This document shows positions 9,986 to 17,164 of a stretch of 64,000 nt of DNA, piece by piece. Position 1 is the stretch's first letter. The number at the start of each line of letters is the position of its first letter. Made by a program: the position numbers and the translations under genes. Below the pieces are notes generated by a model. It did not search any database, had not been told where the DNA came from, and saw only the letters and a program-made list of their open reading frames with translations. Source of the DNA: Oceanidesulfovibrio marinus (GTDB taxonomy: Bacteria; Desulfobacterota; Desulfovibrionia; Desulfovibrionales; Desulfovibrionaceae); NCBI RefSeq assembly GCF_013085545.1, contig NZ_CP039543.1, forward strand, positions 930,001-994,000, written 5' to 3'.

Positions 9986-10327
9986 ATGGTCAATATTTCC
10001 GAGAACGCCATCAACGAGTTAAAAGCGTACTTTGAAGATAAGGATAAAAGCCCCATCCGCGTGTATCTCGCGCCCGGCGGTTGCTCCGGCCCCAGAATGG
10101 CCCTCGCCCTGGACCAAGCCAACGAGAACGACGAGGTTGTCGAGCACGACGGCTTCACTTTCGTGGTTGAGAAAGAGCTCTACGAGCAGGCCAAGCCCAT
10201 CAGCATCGACATCAGCTACATGGGCTTCACCGTGGACTCCGCCCTGCCCCTGGGCGGTGGTTCCTGTGGCTCCAGCTGCGGCTCCGGCGGTTGCGGCACC
10301 GACAGCTCCGGTGGTTGCTGCTGCTAA
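9986..10327 (+). CDS. HesB/IscA-like iron-sulfur protein, cysteine form
   Basis: A 113-residue protein of the HesB/IscA superfamily, whose members bind Fe or Fe-S clusters through conserved cysteines. Cys33 lies in the loop PGGCSGPRMALALD; the C-terminus is a glycine-cysteine tail (GGGSCGSSCGSGGCG, ending CCC) richer in Cys than classical IscA. FVVEKELYEQAKPISIDISYMG is the family core. It is a close paralog of the next gene, which has UGA at codon 33. The gene has its own promoter and terminator, so each copy appears independently expressed. Exact client proteins are unknown. Confidence 0.88.
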   Translation: MVNISENAINELKAYFEDKDKSPIRVYLAPGGCSGPRMALALDQANENDEVVEHDGFTFVVEKELYEQAKPISIDISYMGFTVDSALPLGGGSCGSSCGSGGCGTDSSGGCCC

Positions 10328-10351
10328 CTACCGGCAATCTGGCATAGACCC

Positions 10352-10386
10352 AAAGCCCTCGGCCTCTCCGGCCGGGGGCTTTTTCG
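10352..10386 (+). terminator. Terminator after the Cys-type HesB gene
   Basis: AAGCCCTCGGCC pairs with CCGGCCGGGGGCTT, with a mismatch in the stem, followed by TTTTTCG. Confidence 0.8.
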
Positions 10387-10538
10387 TTTCATGCATCGCG
10401 CATCATGCCGCAAGAAGCAGCGCCGCCCATTCTCCCCCGGTCTTCATCGTATGGCAGAGGGCAATAGCCAGTATAGATTAAACCAATAAATGAAATAGCT
10501 TCGACTTTTTGGAGTGAATAAAATAATTTCTTCCTGAT

Positions 10539-10565
10539 GTTCACGAACCTGCCGAATTCGTGTAC
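10539..10565. promoter_or_regulatory. Inverted repeat upstream of the UGA-containing HesB gene
   Basis: The 9-base arms GTTCACGAA and TTCGTGTAC match at 8 of 9 positions as an inverted repeat across a 9-base spacer. It lies about 60 bases before the -35 element, a place an activator could bind. No known regulator site is recognised. Confidence 0.3.
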
Positions 10566-10625
10566 AATATCTTTTTGGTGTGGAATTGCAGACCTGAAGA
10601 TCGTTACCAATTTTGGACAATTCAA

Positions 10626-10654
10626 TTGACATCCATCTATCCGGTCCTTAGGTC
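10626..10654 (+). promoter_or_regulatory. Candidate promoter of the UGA-containing HesB gene
   Basis: A consensus TTGACA (10626-10631) is followed after 17 bases by TAGGTC (10649-10654). The arrangement parallels the promoter of the upstream paralog. Confidence 0.5.
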
Positions 10655-10693
10655 TACCTCTCCGACCAGGTAAACATTTGCACGGAGGATTCA

Positions 10694-11011
10694 ATGGTCA
10701 ACGTTTCCGACAACGCCATGAAGGAGTTGGAGGCTTACTTCGCCGACAAGGAGAAGAGCCCCATCCGCGTATACCTCTCTCCCGGCGGCTGATCCGGCCC
10801 CCGGCTGGCATTGGCTCTGGATGAGCCAAACGATAACGACGAGGTCATCGAGTTAAACGGCTTCAAGTTCGTGGTCGAAAAAGACCTGCTCGAAAAAGCA
10901 AAACCCATCAGCATCGATCTCTCCTACATGGGCTTCACAGTGGACTCCGCCCTGCAGCTCGGCGGCGGTTCCTGCAGCACCAGCTGCGGCTCTGGCGGCT
11001 GCGGCGGCTAG
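10694..11011 (+). CDS. HesB-like selenoprotein (in-frame UGA = selenocysteine 33)
   Basis: Read through the TGA at 10790-10792, this is a 105-residue protein colinear with the upstream HesB-like gene: MVNVSDNAMKELEAYF, then YLSPGG-U-SGPRLALALDE, the core KPISIDLSYMGFTVDSAL and a Gly-Cys tail. The TGA falls exactly at the Cys33 codon of the paralog. After it the reading frame, residue identity and GC-rich third positions all continue to a normal TAG. A SECIS-like hairpin starts 18 bases after the TGA. HesB-like selenoproteins are a known family in selenocysteine-decoding bacteria. Without readthrough only a 32-residue fragment would form. The selenocysteine machinery (selA, selB, selC) is not in the window. 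Confidence 0.88.
10811..10829 (+). promoter_or_regulatory. Candidate bacterial SECIS element
   Basis: TTGGCT (10811-10816) pairs perfectly with AGCCAA (10824-10829) around the loop CTGGATG. The loop GG lies about 27 bases after the UGA, within the distance typical of bacterial SECIS elements, which require a small apical loop with G residues for SelB binding. The corresponding region of the Cys paralog (around 10103-10125) does not form this stem. Confidence 0.75.
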
Positions 11012-11036
11012 CCCTGGACATACGACTCATGTACGC

Positions 11037-11071
11037 AAATCCCCCGACCCTGCCTGGGCCGGGGGATTTTT
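11037..11071 (+). terminator. Terminator after the HesB selenoprotein gene
   Basis: AAATCCCCCG and CGGGGGATTT pair around a GC-rich loop and are followed by TTTT. Confidence 0.85.
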
Positions 11072-11136
11072 ACTTTGAATCGCCGATGCGCCGCCGGTTC
11101 CAGGTAGAACCTCCGGCGCCGCTCTCGCAACAGGGA

Positions 11137-11643
11137 TCATGCCCCGCGCTTTGCGGCGGCTAGGTCAAGCTGCAGATACGCCACGCCTTCGATGGGGTTG
11201 TCATAATAGGATGATATCTCCACAAACCCCAGGTTCATGTACAGCCTGGTGGCCGCGCCCATGACCTTCGGTATGGTGTCCAGCCGCATATACCGGTACC
11301 CGATGTCCCGCGCCGCCTCGATGGCGCACTCGGCCAGTCGCCTGCCCAGGCCGCAGCCCCGCGCCTCTGGCGCGATGTACAACCGCTTCATCTCGCAGCA
11401 GCCCAGATCGCAGGGCCGCACGCCCACGCAGCCGATGGCCTCGCCGGTCTCCTCGTCCCGCGCCAGAAACAGCCGCCCCTCCGGCGGCGCGTACTTGCCC
11501 GGCATCGAGGCCAGCTCGTCCTCGAAGTTCTGAAAGCACAGGTCGAACCCCAACCCGGCCGCATACGTGCGGAACAACCCGCGCACAACGTCCATGTCCG
11601 CATCGCTCTCAGCCTGGGTGATGTGTATCTCTCGCTTGTCCAT
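11137..11643 (-). CDS. GNAT-family N-acetyltransferase
   Basis: A 168-residue single-domain acetyltransferase. The acetyl-CoA pyrophosphate loop is seen in EARGCGLGRRLAECAIEAA after the beta strand CEMKRLYIAP, and the C-terminal part TRLYMNLGFVEISSYYDNP is characteristic of the fold. The acceptor substrate cannot be told from sequence. The ATG at 11643 gives the usual domain length; the frame stays open far upstream through repeat DNA that is unlikely to be coding. Confidence 0.85.
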   Translation of the reverse strand: MDKREIHITQAESDADMDVVRGLFRTYAAGLGFDLCFQNFEDELASMPGKYAPPEGRLFLARDEETGEAIGCVGVRPCDLGCCEMKRLYIAPEARGCGLGRRLAECAIEAARDIGYRYMRLDTIPKVMGAATRLYMNLGFVEISSYYDNPIEGVAYLQLDLAAAKRGA

Positions 11644-11660
11644 TTTGCTATCAATCCTGG

Positions 11661-11870
11661 TTTCAAGGGGCGCTGTCCCTTGGCACCTCGCAAGGGGCCA
11701 CTTGCCTCTTAACCCCGTTCTGGGGTCCACGATTCTCCAGGGCAGGAGAGTCGGGCCGGTAGCAACGCGAACCGACCAGAGGTGAGCCCCAGCACGGGGC
11801 GAATCAGGGGAATTGAATTCCCCTGGCAAGGGGGCGTGGGGGACAGCGTCCCCCAGCCGCCGGAAGCACT
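11661..11870. repeat. Cluster of GC-rich palindromes related to those after argB
   Basis: The gap between the GNAT gene and the PaaK-like gene is filled with palindromic units: CAAGGGG...CCCTTG, GCAAGGGGCC, CCCCGTTCTGGGG, AGGGGAATTGAATTCCCCT, and GGGGGACAGCGTCCCCC. The pairing of a CAAGGGG hairpin with a (G)GGACNGCGTCC hairpin matches 6236-6290. I see no coding potential here; it looks like dispersed intergenic repeat DNA. Confidence 0.55.
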
Positions 11871-11883
11871 CATATTTTCAAAA

Positions 11884-13146
11884 TCAATACGTCCGCTCAT
11901 CGCGGACACGCGGCGCGTCCGAGGGGAGTTCATCGGGGTCGCGCACGATCTCCACGTCCGGCCGCAGCTTGCACAGCGCCTGGAACCGGACCTGGAACGC
12001 CTCCGGGTCCACAGTGCCCTCGGGGTGAAAGAGCCGCATCACCACAGTCTCGCGGCCGCCGGCGTTGCCCAGCATGAGCTGCCAGCGGGTAACGCCCTCG
12101 AACCGCGCCACGACCTCCTGTATTTGGTGCGGATAGAGGAACTGGCCTTTGACCTTGGTGGTGTCGTCGGCGCGGCCCAGGATGCCAGCCAGCCGCGGCG
12201 AGGTGCGGCCGCAGGGGCAGACGTCGTCCACGATTCTGGACAGATCGCCGGTGGCCAGACGGAGCAGCGGATACGCCCGTGTGAACGGCGTGACCACAAC
12301 CTCGCCTATCTCTCCGGGAGGTACGGGCCTGCCAGTGGCCGAGTCGCAGATCTCCACCCAGCAGCGCGGGGAGACGTGCATGCCGGTCAGCTCGCGGCAC
12401 TCATAGGCGGCGCAGCCCAGATCGGCCGTGCCGTAGCCTTGACGCACGCGCATGCCGAAAGCGTCCTCCAGCTCCTGGCGCAGGCTCTCGGGCAACCGCT
12501 CCGCCGCCACAAAGGCAACGTCGAGCCGAAAGTCCTTGCGCGGGTCCAGCCCCTTGGACACGGCCTTGTCCTTGATCACCTTGAGATAGCTGGCCATGCC
12601 CACGAACCCGGTCACCGGCAGCCGGGTCATCAGGTCTATCTGCACGTCAGTGTTGCCCGGTCCGGCAGGCACCACGGCGCAGCCCAGCTCGCGCAGAGGC
12701 TCCTCCAGCATCAGGCCGGCCGGAGTCAGATGGTAGCCGAAGGTCATCTGCACCAGGTCGCGGGCGCGGAAACCGGCGGCATGGAACGCCGCGGCCCAGC
12801 CCCAGTAGTCCTGCTCCCGGCCCTCGGGGTCGAAGATGGGCCCGGGCGACATGTAGATGCGCGAGAGCGCGCCGGGCTCCACGGCCAGCAGGTGCGCCAG
12901 CCCCTTTTCCTGTTGCAGGGAGATGAGCTGCTTCTTGGACAGGATGGGCAGTTTCGCGAAATCCTCAGGCGTGCGGATGTCGTCCGGCGTCAGGCCAGCC
13001 GCCTCCATGCGCCCGCGGGACTCGGCCGAGTCGGCCCAGGCAAGGCCAATGACCTCGCGGCAGCGCTCCCACTTGGCCGCGTCGCGGCGTTCGGCCGGCA
13101 GACATTCCACATCGCTCCAACAGCTTTCCTCACGTGTGATGGCCAC
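11884..13146 (-). CDS. PaaK-like adenylate-forming enzyme (phenylacetate-CoA ligase family)
   Basis: A 420-residue protein of the acyl-adenylating superfamily, closest in layout to PaaK: an N-terminal SWxDVE-like start, LPILSKKQLISLQ, YGTADLGCAAYEC for the aryl/adenylate region, LATGDLSRI with the conserved TGD, and GRADDTTKVKGQFLYPHQIQEV near the C-terminal hinge. The phosphate-binding loop, normally SSGTTGKPT, is replaced by MSPGPIFDPEG, so ATP handling may differ from true CoA ligases. A CPCGR motif suggests a structural metal knuckle. It lies 40 bases downstream of the CgeB-like gene. Substrate unknown. Confidence 0.8.
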   Translation of the reverse strand: MAITREESCWSDVECLPAERRDAAKWERCREVIGLAWADSAESRGRMEAAGLTPDDIRTPEDFAKLPILSKKQLISLQQEKGLAHLLAVEPGALSRIYMSPGPIFDPEGREQDYWGWAAAFHAAGFRARDLVQMTFGYHLTPAGLMLEEPLRELGCAVVPAGPGNTDVQIDLMTRLPVTGFVGMASYLKVIKDKAVSKGLDPRKDFRLDVAFVAAERLPESLRQELEDAFGMRVRQGYGTADLGCAAYECRELTGMHVSPRCWVEICDSATGRPVPPGEIGEVVVTPFTRAYPLLRLATGDLSRIVDDVCPCGRTSPRLAGILGRADDTTKVKGQFLYPHQIQEVVARFEGVTRWQLMLGNAGGRETVVMRLFHPEGTVDPEAFQVRFQALCKLRPDVEIVRDPDELPSDAPRVRDERTY

Positions 13147-13185
13147 GGCCCGCTCCTTGTCTGAAGTTGCTATAGTTGCAGCACG

Positions 13186-14487
13186 TTATGACTTCGCTTG
13201 CTCAGACATTCCGTATTGCTTCTGCCACTCGTCCAAAAAGAGGATGGCTGTTTCCACGCTGGAAAGCGCGCCCTGCTGCTGCCGCAGCCGCCAGACCAGG
13301 TCCTTGAAGGAAGCGTCCTTGGAGAGCTGGAGGCGTTCCAGCAGCGCGAGCACGTCGCCGCGCATGGACTCCGGCAGGGCCTGCGACCACGCTTCGAGCT
13401 GGGCGTCGCGTGATCCGGCAAGGCGACCTGGAAAACGCTCGTCGATGAAGGCGAGCAGCGTCTGCATCCGCGCCGTGTAGGTGTGCTCGGCCATGGCGCG
13501 GCGGCGCGCCTTGTCGGCCATGGCGATGCGCTCCTCGGGGTGGGTCAGGTAGTGGTCGATGGCCGCGAGAAGCGACTCCATGTCCGTGAAGGTGGCGAGC
13601 TCATCCTCGGCAAAGCATTCGTCCAGCAGGGAGCGGCGGTCCACGAGCTGGAATGCGCCACAGCAGGCGAGCTCGAAGGTCCGCGGATTGACAAAGTCCC
13701 CCTGCCCCACGGGCGGGTCCACGCGCACGCTGGAGTGCAGGTTCAGGTTGATCTTGCTCGCCGCGAAAACCTTGATGGCTTCTTCCGGCTCGATGCGCTC
13801 GCCGGCGCGTTGCAGCCGCGTGGCCAGGAGCGGGTCACCCTCCCAGTCGCTGCCCCAGATCTTGAAGTCGTAGCGCAGGAGCTGGCGGAAAGCGACGCGG
13901 CGGTTGGGGTAGCCGGCCCCGAGAAAGGAGATGTCCGCGCCGAACTTGCGCCGCTCCACGCTGTCCAGCGCCAGCGGCCGATGGAAGGACGCCAGCCCGG
14001 CCAGGGGCAGGTAGAGCGCGTTCTGCACGCCGATCGCGGAAAGCTGGGAAAGGAAGGGCTCCTTCTGGATCACGGCAAAGACATCGTACAGCGGGGCGAA
14101 CCCTTTCCAGTAGGTGAAGAGCTCGAAGTCCTCCACAAACCACATGGCCGTAAGCACGCCGTCGCGGCGAAGCCGTGTCAGTGCCTGGCGCGAGAGCGGC
14201 GCCTGGGCCGGGGCGAGCACTAGGTCCGGCTCAAAGGCCTCCGCCTGGGCCAGCACGGCCTGGGAGACGATCTGCAGAAACGAGCTCTCCAGCGCGCCCA
14301 AACGGTCGGAGCCGATGCGCAGCGACTTGAGCGCGTTAAAGGATCCGTTGAAGGATGGGCCCTCGAAGACCTCCACCACATGGCCCAGCTCGCGCAGGGC
14401 AGCCACGGCGTAGCGGCCCACGGTGAGCGAGCCGCCGTACAGCGGCTGGACGACGAGGATTCGAAGTGGTGTTGCTGAAACGCTCAT
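13186..14487 (-). CDS. CgeB-like glycosyltransferase family protein
   Basis: The 433-residue protein begins with a Rossmann-type strand (RILVVQPLYGG) and RYAVAALRELGHVVEVFEG, has WFVEDFELFTYWKGFAPLYDVF in the middle and a C-terminal donor-site region FVNPRTFELACCGAFQLVD. This matches the CgeB/Glyco_trans_1_2 group (spore maturation protein CgeB-like), common in Desulfovibrio surface-sugar loci. A sugar acceptor cannot be named. The last 80 residues are charged and helical. It is flanked by a GT9 enzyme and an adenylate-forming enzyme on the same strand. Confidence 0.8.
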   Translation of the reverse strand: MSVSATPLRILVVQPLYGGSLTVGRYAVAALRELGHVVEVFEGPSFNGSFNALKSLRIGSDRLGALESSFLQIVSQAVLAQAEAFEPDLVLAPAQAPLSRQALTRLRRDGVLTAMWFVEDFELFTYWKGFAPLYDVFAVIQKEPFLSQLSAIGVQNALYLPLAGLASFHRPLALDSVERRKFGADISFLGAGYPNRRVAFRQLLRYDFKIWGSDWEGDPLLATRLQRAGERIEPEEAIKVFAASKINLNLHSSVRVDPPVGQGDFVNPRTFELACCGAFQLVDRRSLLDECFAEDELATFTDMESLLAAIDHYLTHPEERIAMADKARRRAMAEHTYTARMQTLLAFIDERFPGRLAGSRDAQLEAWSQALPESMRGDVLALLERLQLSKDASFKDLVWRLRQQQGALSSVETAILFLDEWQKQYGMSEQAKS

Positions 14488-14597
14488 TGTTCTCCTTCAT
14501 TGCCTGTTGGGGCCCATCCGAAAGGTTGTTTGAAACAACGTTGGGTTACGTGCTGTATTATTGAAGAAAAGCAACCTGCGGATGATTCAGCAGCCGC

Positions 14598-15899
14598 CTA
14601 CGCTCTGTCGCGCCACGGCGGCAGCATCCAGTCCTGTTCGCGGAACATGAGCCGCGTGAGCTGATCGTTCAGGGGCGGCGCGTCCGATTTCAGAACCACG
14701 CCGCGCAGCATGGCGATTTCCCGGTGCAGGGCGGCGCGCTCCGCCGCGTACGGGTCCTGGCCGGCAAGTACGTCGTAAGTCTGGCCGAACCCGTCCTGCG
14801 AGCCGCGCAGCAGAAGCAGCGATTCGGGCAGCTCATCGCCGCGCACCTCCCTGCCCGCCGCCGCAGCGGCCACATTCTTCAGAAACTTCGGTGCGGTAAA
14901 GGGCTCCAGACAGGTCAGCTCGTTGGGACACTCCTGCGCCTCCAGACATGGCGCGCACGGCGGCGCGCTCTGCCAGACGAGGTGGCCGGTGCCGTACGGG
15001 CCGGTCTCCCAAGCCCAGGCCGAGGACAAAAAGCAGGCCATGACCGGCGTGCCCAGGGCCGCGGCAAGATGCATGGTGCCCGTGTCCGGGGTGAGCACCA
15101 AGTCCAGCCCGCGCAGGAAGCTCGCAAGGCCGGCAAGGTCCATGGAGCCGGTGCGGTCCTCCACGCGCTGGGCCAGCCGTGGCGATGCCGCGCGCAGAAA
15201 CGCCTTGGCCAGTGGCTTTTCGGCGTTCGTGCCCAGGAGATACGCTTTGGCGCCGTCCTGCCCGCTGCGGGAGGTAGCGCCTTCCAGCGCGGCAGCGGCT
15301 ATGGGGGCCAGCACCTCTGCCGGCAGGGACCTCCTGGAGTGCCGGCCGGCCAGCACCACGCCCAATCCGCCCGAATTGCCCGGTTCACGTGTTTCAGGTG
15401 ATTCGAGCACTGCTCCGGGAAATACCGCCTCGGGCGCGATGGGGTTCTCGGCAAAGTGAGCCCAAAGATCCACGAGGTTGCACGGGGCCTGCGGCCTGCG
15501 GCTGGAAAGACGAAAGCCCACCTCCGGCCACGGGTCCTTGAGCCGCTGGCCCGCGTGGGTGAAGTAGCCGTGCACCACGTCCTCGTCGAACATGGACGCC
15601 AGGGCGAAGTTCAGGCCCGAGAAGTTGAGATTGTAGACCGCATCCGGCTCTGCCGCGCGAATGGCCTCGAAGGCCGCGGCGTTGGCCGCAAGGAGCTCGC
15701 CGGGGGACTGCCGTCCACCGTGGGCGCGCACGGGATGGATGGTCGCTTCGGGATAGAGAATCCCGGCAAGACCGGCCAGGGAGGCGTCGCACGCAAGGTG
15801 CACGCTCGCGCCAGGACCGGACAGGCTGCGCATGAGACGCGCGGTCTGCACAAGGTCGCCGAACCGGGCAAGCTGGATGACGAGGCTGGTGAATGGCAT
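14598..15899 (-). CDS. Glycosyltransferase family 9 (heptosyltransferase-like)
   Basis: A 433-residue GT9 protein, the family that adds heptose to lipopolysaccharide inner core. The N-terminus VIQLARFGDLVQTARLMRSL is the acceptor-side signature, and TPDTGTMHLAAALGTPVMACF is the nucleotide-sugar motif of the C-terminal domain. A four-Cys stretch (CAPCLEAQECPNELTC) follows, as in many deltaproteobacterial members. The ATG at 15899 aligns with the family; the frame extends to 15947 without a better ribosome site. Roughly 70 extra C-terminal residues are not part of the core fold. Confidence 0.85.
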   Translation of the reverse strand: MPFTSLVIQLARFGDLVQTARLMRSLSGPGASVHLACDASLAGLAGILYPEATIHPVRAHGGRQSPGELLAANAAAFEAIRAAEPDAVYNLNFSGLNFALASMFDEDVVHGYFTHAGQRLKDPWPEVGFRLSSRRPQAPCNLVDLWAHFAENPIAPEAVFPGAVLESPETREPGNSGGLGVVLAGRHSRRSLPAEVLAPIAAAALEGATSRSGQDGAKAYLLGTNAEKPLAKAFLRAASPRLAQRVEDRTGSMDLAGLASFLRGLDLVLTPDTGTMHLAAALGTPVMACFLSSAWAWETGPYGTGHLVWQSAPPCAPCLEAQECPNELTCLEPFTAPKFLKNVAAAAAGREVRGDELPESLLLLRGSQDGFGQTYDVLAGQDPYAAERAALHREIAMLRGVVLKSDAPPLNDQLTRLMFREQDWMLPPWRDRA

Positions 15900-16063
15900 G
15901 GCTACTGGGCTCTGGTTTTGGCGACGGATTCGGATATTGCCACGCATCCTTACGGCTATCCGGCCGCCATGCTCCGTGTTTATGGGCCGAGGGGCTCGCA
16001 GAAGTCAACACGCCGGCGCGAGGGAGAAAGGCCATACCGGCTGTTTCAGAGCCATGCCATAAG

Positions 16064-16096
16064 AAGAGGCGGCCCGGGCAACCCGAACCGCCTCTT
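16064..16096. terminator. Bidirectional terminator hairpin downstream of the lipoprotein genes
   Basis: AAGAGGCGG (16064-16072) pairs with CCGCCTCTT (16088-16096) around a GC-rich loop. It sits just after the minus-strand lipoprotein genes and before the GT9 gene. Confidence 0.7.
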
Positions 16097-16119
16097 TGGA
16101 TAATCCGGAGTAGAAGAGA

Positions 16120-16578
16120 TTACCAGCTACCGCCGGAGCTGCCGCCCACGCCACTTGAACCTCCACTGCCGCCGTCCGGGCTTCGCTGCATTTCGTCCAG
16201 ATCACGCTCCATGTCCCGCAGCTTCTTTTTCTGCTGATTGATCTTTTCCTTCAACTTTTCCACTTCTTGCATGGCGTCAATCGCGGCTTCTTCACATTCC
16301 TTGCTCGTACAATCGGGACGAGAGTTTTCCAACGCGTCCTTCTCGAAGAGCTCGACCATCTCCTGGTTGTTCGCGATATCTGCTTTGAGTTCCTGTATAT
16401 CCTCCTTGAGACATGCGGCAGGTTGGGATTGACACCATGCCTGTTTCTCATTCCCCTTCATGACGGCATATTGTACATCTCCAACAAAGCCGCACCCAAC
16501 AATTGGGGAACATATAAGGACAATGACGAGCGCAATGCGGCAACGAGACCATAATCCATTGGTATACAAGTAATGCAC
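16120..16578 (-). CDS. Coiled-coil lipoprotein with Cx6C and Cx4CEE motifs (paralog A)
   Basis: I do not recognise the family. The 152-residue product has a signal peptide ending in a lipobox (SPIVGC), a helical body with WCQSQPAAC and PDCTSKECEE, a long charged coiled coil (VEKLKEKINQQKKKLRDME) and a low-complexity Gly/Ser tail ending GGSW. The neighbouring gene at 16706 shares the same cysteine spacing, coiled coil and tail. The start is a GTG with AGGAGG nine bases upstream; no in-frame ATG lies near. Lipid anchoring to the envelope is inferred. Confidence 0.75.
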   Translation of the reverse strand: MHYLYTNGLWSRCRIALVIVLICSPIVGCGFVGDVQYAVMKGNEKQAWCQSQPAACLKEDIQELKADIANNQEMVELFEKDALENSRPDCTSKECEEAAIDAMQEVEKLKEKINQQKKKLRDMERDLDEMQRSPDGGSGGSSGVGGSSGGSW

Positions 16579-16705
16579 TTTCTCTTGCCTCCTATCTCTT
16601 GCGCCCAGCCAGCTCGGGCTTTCCGAGTAGATTTCGGTCTGTTCTCCCGGTCAGCTTCAGCCCTGTCTCTTTCTGGAGAACATCTTCACCGCCCGTTTGG
16701 TCCGC

Positions 16706-17155
16706 TTACCAGCTATGCCCACCACCGCTGGAGCCCCCCGAACCACCGCTGTTGGAACCGTCCTGGCTGTGCTTCATGGCTTCGAGCTTCTTCTCCATGT
16801 CCTTGAGGTCCCGCTTTCTTTGCTCGACGACTTCGCGGTAGTTTTGCAGCCGTTTCGTATGCTTGAGCAACTTCTCCTCGCAATCCGGGATGTCGCAGTC
16901 CGGCAACGCCAGAGCCTCCACCATATCCTCTTCGTCCTCTATGAGCTTCTCATCGAGGACGAGGTCTCTCTTGAGCCTGTCGATTTTGCTGTCAAGGCAT
17001 GGAATGGGATTGGCGCGGCACCTCGCATCCATGGCCTTTCTTTCATCGACCGTGACGGCGCAAGACGAAAAAAAACCTGCCGCAAGGAATAGTAGCAACA
17101 AGAAAAGCACCAAGCTCCGCATTCCAGTCATATGCATGTGCAGATATGTTTTCAT
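16706..17155 (-). CDS. Coiled-coil lipoprotein with Cx6C and Cx4CEE motifs (paralog B)
   Basis: This 149-residue protein is a diverged paralog of the next gene downstream. It has a hydrophobic signal (LVLFLLLLFLAAGFFSSC; lipid Cys about residue 32), RCRANPIPC (Cx6C), PDCDIPDCEE (Cx4CEE), a coiled coil ending QRKRDLKDMEKKLEAMKHSQDG, and a Gly/Ser tail ending GGGHSW. Two pairs of cysteines on facing helices suggest a disulfide-stapled hairpin in the periplasm. It begins ten bases after the Sel1/peptidoglycan-binding gene stop. M12 is an alternative start. Function unknown. Confidence 0.75.
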   Translation of the reverse strand: MKTYLHMHMTGMRSLVLFLLLLFLAAGFFSSCAVTVDERKAMDARCRANPIPCLDSKIDRLKRDLVLDEKLIEDEEDMVEALALPDCDIPDCEEKLLKHTKRLQNYREVVEQRKRDLKDMEKKLEAMKHSQDGSNSGGSGGSSGGGHSW

Positions 17156-17164
17156 GGCTCCCCC

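Larger units (their letters stand above)
10387..10693. other. AT-rich intergenic region before the UGA-containing HesB gene
   Basis: About 300 bases without a supported gene and clearly richer in A and T than the surroundings. It contains an imperfect inverted repeat with 9-base arms, GTTCACGAA (10539-10547) and TTCGTGTAC (10557-10565), then the promoter at 10626-10654 and CACGGAGG before the ATG. The length and composition suggest regulatory content. Confidence 0.45.

Noticed and set aside
10811-11011. Independent 66-residue gene starting at ATG-like position 10811
   Set aside because: It is the downstream half of the HesB-like selenoprotein gene; its start is a TTG inside the SECIS stem, with no ribosome site.
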